NCBI GenBank assembly: GCA_964502145.1
Contig: CAZCVI010000001.1
Coordinates: forward strand, 248,001-312,000
DNA from: CAZCVI01 sp964502145
Lineage (GTDB): Bacteria > Acidobacteriota > Aminicenantia > UBA2199
Direction: 5' to 3'
DNA: 64,000 nt
Position numbers and translations under genes: made by a program. This document shows positions 62,126-64,000 of the stretch, in pieces. The notes under the pieces are model-generated. The model saw only the letters and a list, made by a program, of their open reading frames with translations. It was not told where the DNA came from and made no database searches. Positions within the stretch are counted from its first letter, which is position 1; the number at the start of each line of letters is the position of its first letter.

Positions 62126-62335
62126 ATGACGCAAACGAATGTTCAATATATCCTAGATGAAAGAGGGAAAAATACAGCGGTCATTGTACCAATTAAAATT
62201 TGGCATGATATGGTAGCGGAAAACGAGACGGCCTATTTATTGAAGAGCGAGAACATGAGAAAACGGCTTTTGGATGCAATGAGTCGACGAGAAACCATTC
62301 CCTTTGAGGTCGTTCGTGAGAAACTTGGAATTTGA
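62126..62335 (+). CDS. Type II antitoxin (Phd/YefM-like)
   Basis: 69 residues. VQYILDERGKNTAVIVPIKIWHDMVA resembles the Phd/YefM or prevent-host-death DNA-binding start, and the C-terminal helix (LLKSENMRKRLLDAM) would cover the toxin. It overlaps the toxin gene start by 20 bases, the normal antitoxin-first order. GAGGAG precedes the ATG. Confidence 0.8.
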   Translation: MTQTNVQYILDERGKNTAVIVPIKIWHDMVAENETAYLLKSENMRKRLLDAMSRRETIPFEVVREKLGI

Positions 62336-62573
62336 CCCCTCTGCTTTCGAGGATTTAGCGTGGTGGATTGAGACGGATCGCAAAAAAGCCCTCAAAATTG
62401 TTAAACTGATCGAAGCGGTTCAAAGAGACCCATTCACAGGACTTGGGCAACCGGAAAAATTAAAACATGAATTGGCAAGAGCATGGTCGCGCCGGATAGA
62501 TCAAGAACATCGGCTTGTTTATGAGGTTCAGGACAATAAAATCAAAATTCTATCTTGCAGGTATCATTATTGA
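62316..62573 (+). CDS. yoeB: Txe/YoeB family mRNA-cleaving toxin
   Basis: 85 residues. YoeB-type ribosome-dependent mRNA interferase: FDPSAFEDLAWWIETDRKKA start, DPFTGLGQPEKLKHELARAW (catalytic Glu), SRRIDQEHRLVYEV (Arg) and CRYHY C-terminus (His and Tyr), all catalytic positions present, so it looks active. I choose the GTG at 62316, with GAGGT 7 bases upstream, over a TTG four codons earlier. Confidence 0.9.
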   Translation: MRNLEFDPSAFEDLAWWIETDRKKALKIVKLIEAVQRDPFTGLGQPEKLKHELARAWSRRIDQEHRLVYEVQDNKIKILSCRYHY

Positions 62574-62639
62574 CGGGTTACCAACATGATTCAGCAAAGG
62601 CGCAGGGAACAGGCCAATCGCTTTTCCATTAAAAAAAAG

Positions 62640-62669
62640 TTGACAAAAGGGGACTTTTAGTGTTACTAT
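62640..62669 (+). promoter_or_regulatory. Promoter of the Rpn-like nuclease gene
   Basis: TTGACA (62640-62645), 18-bp spacer, TACTAT (62664-62669). Confidence 0.65.
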
Positions 62670-62692
62670 AATAAATAGAGGAGACCCAAACA

Positions 62693-63706
62693 ATGCTGAT
62701 TGCCAACCCCATCTACGACGTGGTGTTCAAATACCTGATGGTCAATGTCGAAATTGCCAAGGGCGTGATCTCTACCATCATCGGCGAAGAGATTGTCACA
62801 CTTGATTTCAAAGCCCAAGAACAAGTTCTAAAAATAAAAAATGCCGCTCTCAAGGGCTTAAGCATCAAGGAATTAACCTACTTTCACCTGGATTTTATCG
62901 CTAAAATCCGCCTAAAAGAGGGTGGCTATAAAAATATTCTCATCGAACTGCAAAAATCCAATTTACCCTATGACATCGAACGGTTTAGAAAATATTTGGG
63001 TGCCCAATACCAGCGAGTGGATGACATACCCGCCCCGGACAACACCAGTTCCAAAGATTCCTTACCCATTATCACCATTTATTTTTTAGGTTTTAATCTT
63101 TCCAAAACCCTGCCCAGTGTCATCAAGGTTAACCGTGAGTACATCGATGTATTAGGTGGCAAAAAAATCGTGGAGCGCAACGAATTCATCGAGCGCTTGA
63201 CCCATGATGCTTTCGTTATCCAGATTCCCCTCTTGCACGTCTCATTAAAAACGCGATTGGAGCGGATTTTGTCCGTATTTCAGCAGGAACATTTCATTGA
63301 TGGATCCCGCCATTTGAAGTCTTATGAGTTTCAGACCGAAGACGTTTTGATGGCCAAAATATTAAGACAACTTGAAAAGGCGGCAGCAGACGAAGATTTG
63401 CATCGACTATTGGAATTGGAGGAGATGGCATTGAGTGAATACGAAAGTACCTTCACCGAGATGGAAAAAAAATTCGCGAAACAAAACCAAGCCCTTGCAC
63501 AGAAAGATCAAGTCATTGAGCTAACTACCAAAGAATTGGAGCAGAAAGCCCAGGTCATTGAACAGAAAGACCAGGTCATTGAACAGAAAGACCAGGTCAT
63601 TGAACGGAAAGACGAAGCCCTTGCACAGACTGCCAAAGAATTGGAACAGAAAGACAAATATATCAAAGAACTCCTGGAGAAATTAAATAAATCGGGTAAC
63701 AGCTAA
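62693..63706 (+). CDS. Rpn-like PD-(D/E)XK nuclease with coiled-coil tail
   Basis: 337 residues. The N-terminus ANPIYDVVFKYLM, then LDFIAKI and KNILIELQKS, matches Rpn/transposase-31-like PD-(D/E)XK proteins (Asp...ExQ catalytic core), implicated in recombination-promoting DNA cleavage. Residues about 260-330 are a coiled coil built from near-identical 7-residue units (QKDQVIE), copied at DNA level as 21-bp repeats (about 63490-63640). Such repeats change in number easily. No transposon ends are seen. Confidence 0.85.
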   Translation: MLIANPIYDVVFKYLMVNVEIAKGVISTIIGEEIVTLDFKAQEQVLKIKNAALKGLSIKELTYFHLDFIAKIRLKEGGYKNILIELQKSNLPYDIERFRKYLGAQYQRVDDIPAPDNTSSKDSLPIITIYFLGFNLSKTLPSVIKVNREYIDVLGGKKIVERNEFIERLTHDAFVIQIPLLHVSLKTRLERILSVFQQEHFIDGSRHLKSYEFQTEDVLMAKILRQLEKAAADEDLHRLLELEEMALSEYESTFTEMEKKFAKQNQALAQKDQVIELTTKELEQKAQVIEQKDQVIEQKDQVIERKDEALAQTAKELEQKDKYIKELLEKLNKSGNS

Positions 63707-63750
63707 TGCGGCGAAATTCTCCTCCATGCAGAAAGTATTAGCGGTTCGCG

Positions 63751-63828
63751 TAAATTCGTGATAATTCGTGGGCCACTCTTTTTTTAATCCGTGTGAATCA
63801 TTTTAATCTGTGTAATCTGTGGTCTTCT
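63751..63828. repeat. Family C then D half-elements
   Basis: AATTCGTGATAATTCGTGGG then AATCTGTGTAATCTGTGG, the same order as at 34637-34736. Confidence 0.7.
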
Positions 63829-63835
63829 TTTATCG

Positions 63836-64000
63836 CTAACTCTTCACCGCTGCCTTTTGAGCCAAAGCCAATCCTGCTTGGAAAATAGCCAATGCTTGTT
63901 TTTGGGACGTGATATAGCCGTTGGTCACGCTGTTGGTGTCTTGCCGGATGACCAGGACTTCGACATCATCCTGTGCTTTAAATTCTTTGGTGATGGTTTT
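63836..64000 (-). CDS. C-terminal end of an unidentified protein (partial)
   Basis: 54 codons from the window edge to TAG at 63838-63836, reading EFKAQDDVEVLVIRQDTNSV then ALAIFQAGLALAQKAAVKS. The start lies outside the window. Composition looks like a genuine protein end; family not recognised. Confidence 0.6.
   Translation of the reverse strand, partial: KTITKEFKAQDDVEVLVIRQDTNSVTNGYITSQKQALAIFQAGLALAQKAAVKS

Overview
The window looks like chromosomal DNA from a diderm (LPS-heptose-making) bacterium of moderate GC, probably uncultivated. It carries single-copy housekeeping genes (groEL, groES, purC, tsaD, rpoZ, two tRNAs), lipopolysaccharide heptose genes (waaF, gmhB), a K+-type membrane pyrophosphatase and many solitary genes separated by repeat-rich spacers. 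The beta-propeller, radical SAM/SPASM and Rpn-type families with abundant hairpin repeats recall Aminicenantota/Acidobacteriota-like lineages, but that is a low-confidence guess from gene content only. Most genes start with a good Shine-Dalgarno site. Promoters resemble sigma-70 sites, nearly always with 17-bp spacers, and five genes appear to be transcribed leaderless (their -10 box lies 6-7 bp before the ATG).

Layout. 0.3-10 kb: DinB-family protein, tRNA-Glu and tRNA-Gln, then on the minus strand groEL, a Fis-like regulator, cvpA-purC, hppA and a hybrid histidine kinase/response-regulator pair. 10.3-13.2 kb: a three-gene surface-glycan operon. 13.4-18 kb: ridA, tsaD, a YciO/Sua5-type gene, rpoZ, waaF-gmhB. 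18-25 kb: groES, then an aminotransferase/PseG-like/ATP-grasp operon, a FlgO-like lipoprotein, a metal-binding protein, an adenosine-specific-kinase family protein and a zinc-ribbon/MshEN protein. 25-34 kb: MrfA-like helicase, a truncated propeller sensor, two tandem radical SAM/SPASM genes with RRE-like N-termini (one decayed) and a secreted six-bladed propeller. 34.8-44 kb: pepD, prenyl synthase/CYTH/nucleotidyltransferase operon, WGR-ligase, inositol phosphatase, two transporters. 44-46 kb: an ATPase/DUF4276 pair resembling a two-gene phage-defence module. 46-50 kb: GH127 arabinofuranosidase beside a sodium symporter broken by one stop codon. 50-60 kb: idi, a DUF4143-type ATPase, then the most unusual locus: an HD-domain protein coupled to a 1658-residue protein with two KaiC-like ATPase domains. 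A decayed antitoxin/PIN pair follows. 60-64 kb: DUF72 protein, minisatellite, YoeB-type toxin-antitoxin, Rpn-like nuclease and the end of a further gene.

Spacers are packed with dispersed hairpin elements whose arms are themselves tandem arrays of roughly 9-bp units (TGGGAANNA, TGGACNNNC, ACGAATTAC, AATCTGTGT types). At least three share outer inverted arms resembling CTGAATTCACCGCCAA. Other spacers hold a 40-bp minisatellite, a 20-bp tandem array and a 187-bp duplication. Three gene wrecks (radical SAM, symporter, PIN toxin) and several fragments show active gene decay alongside the housekeeping set.
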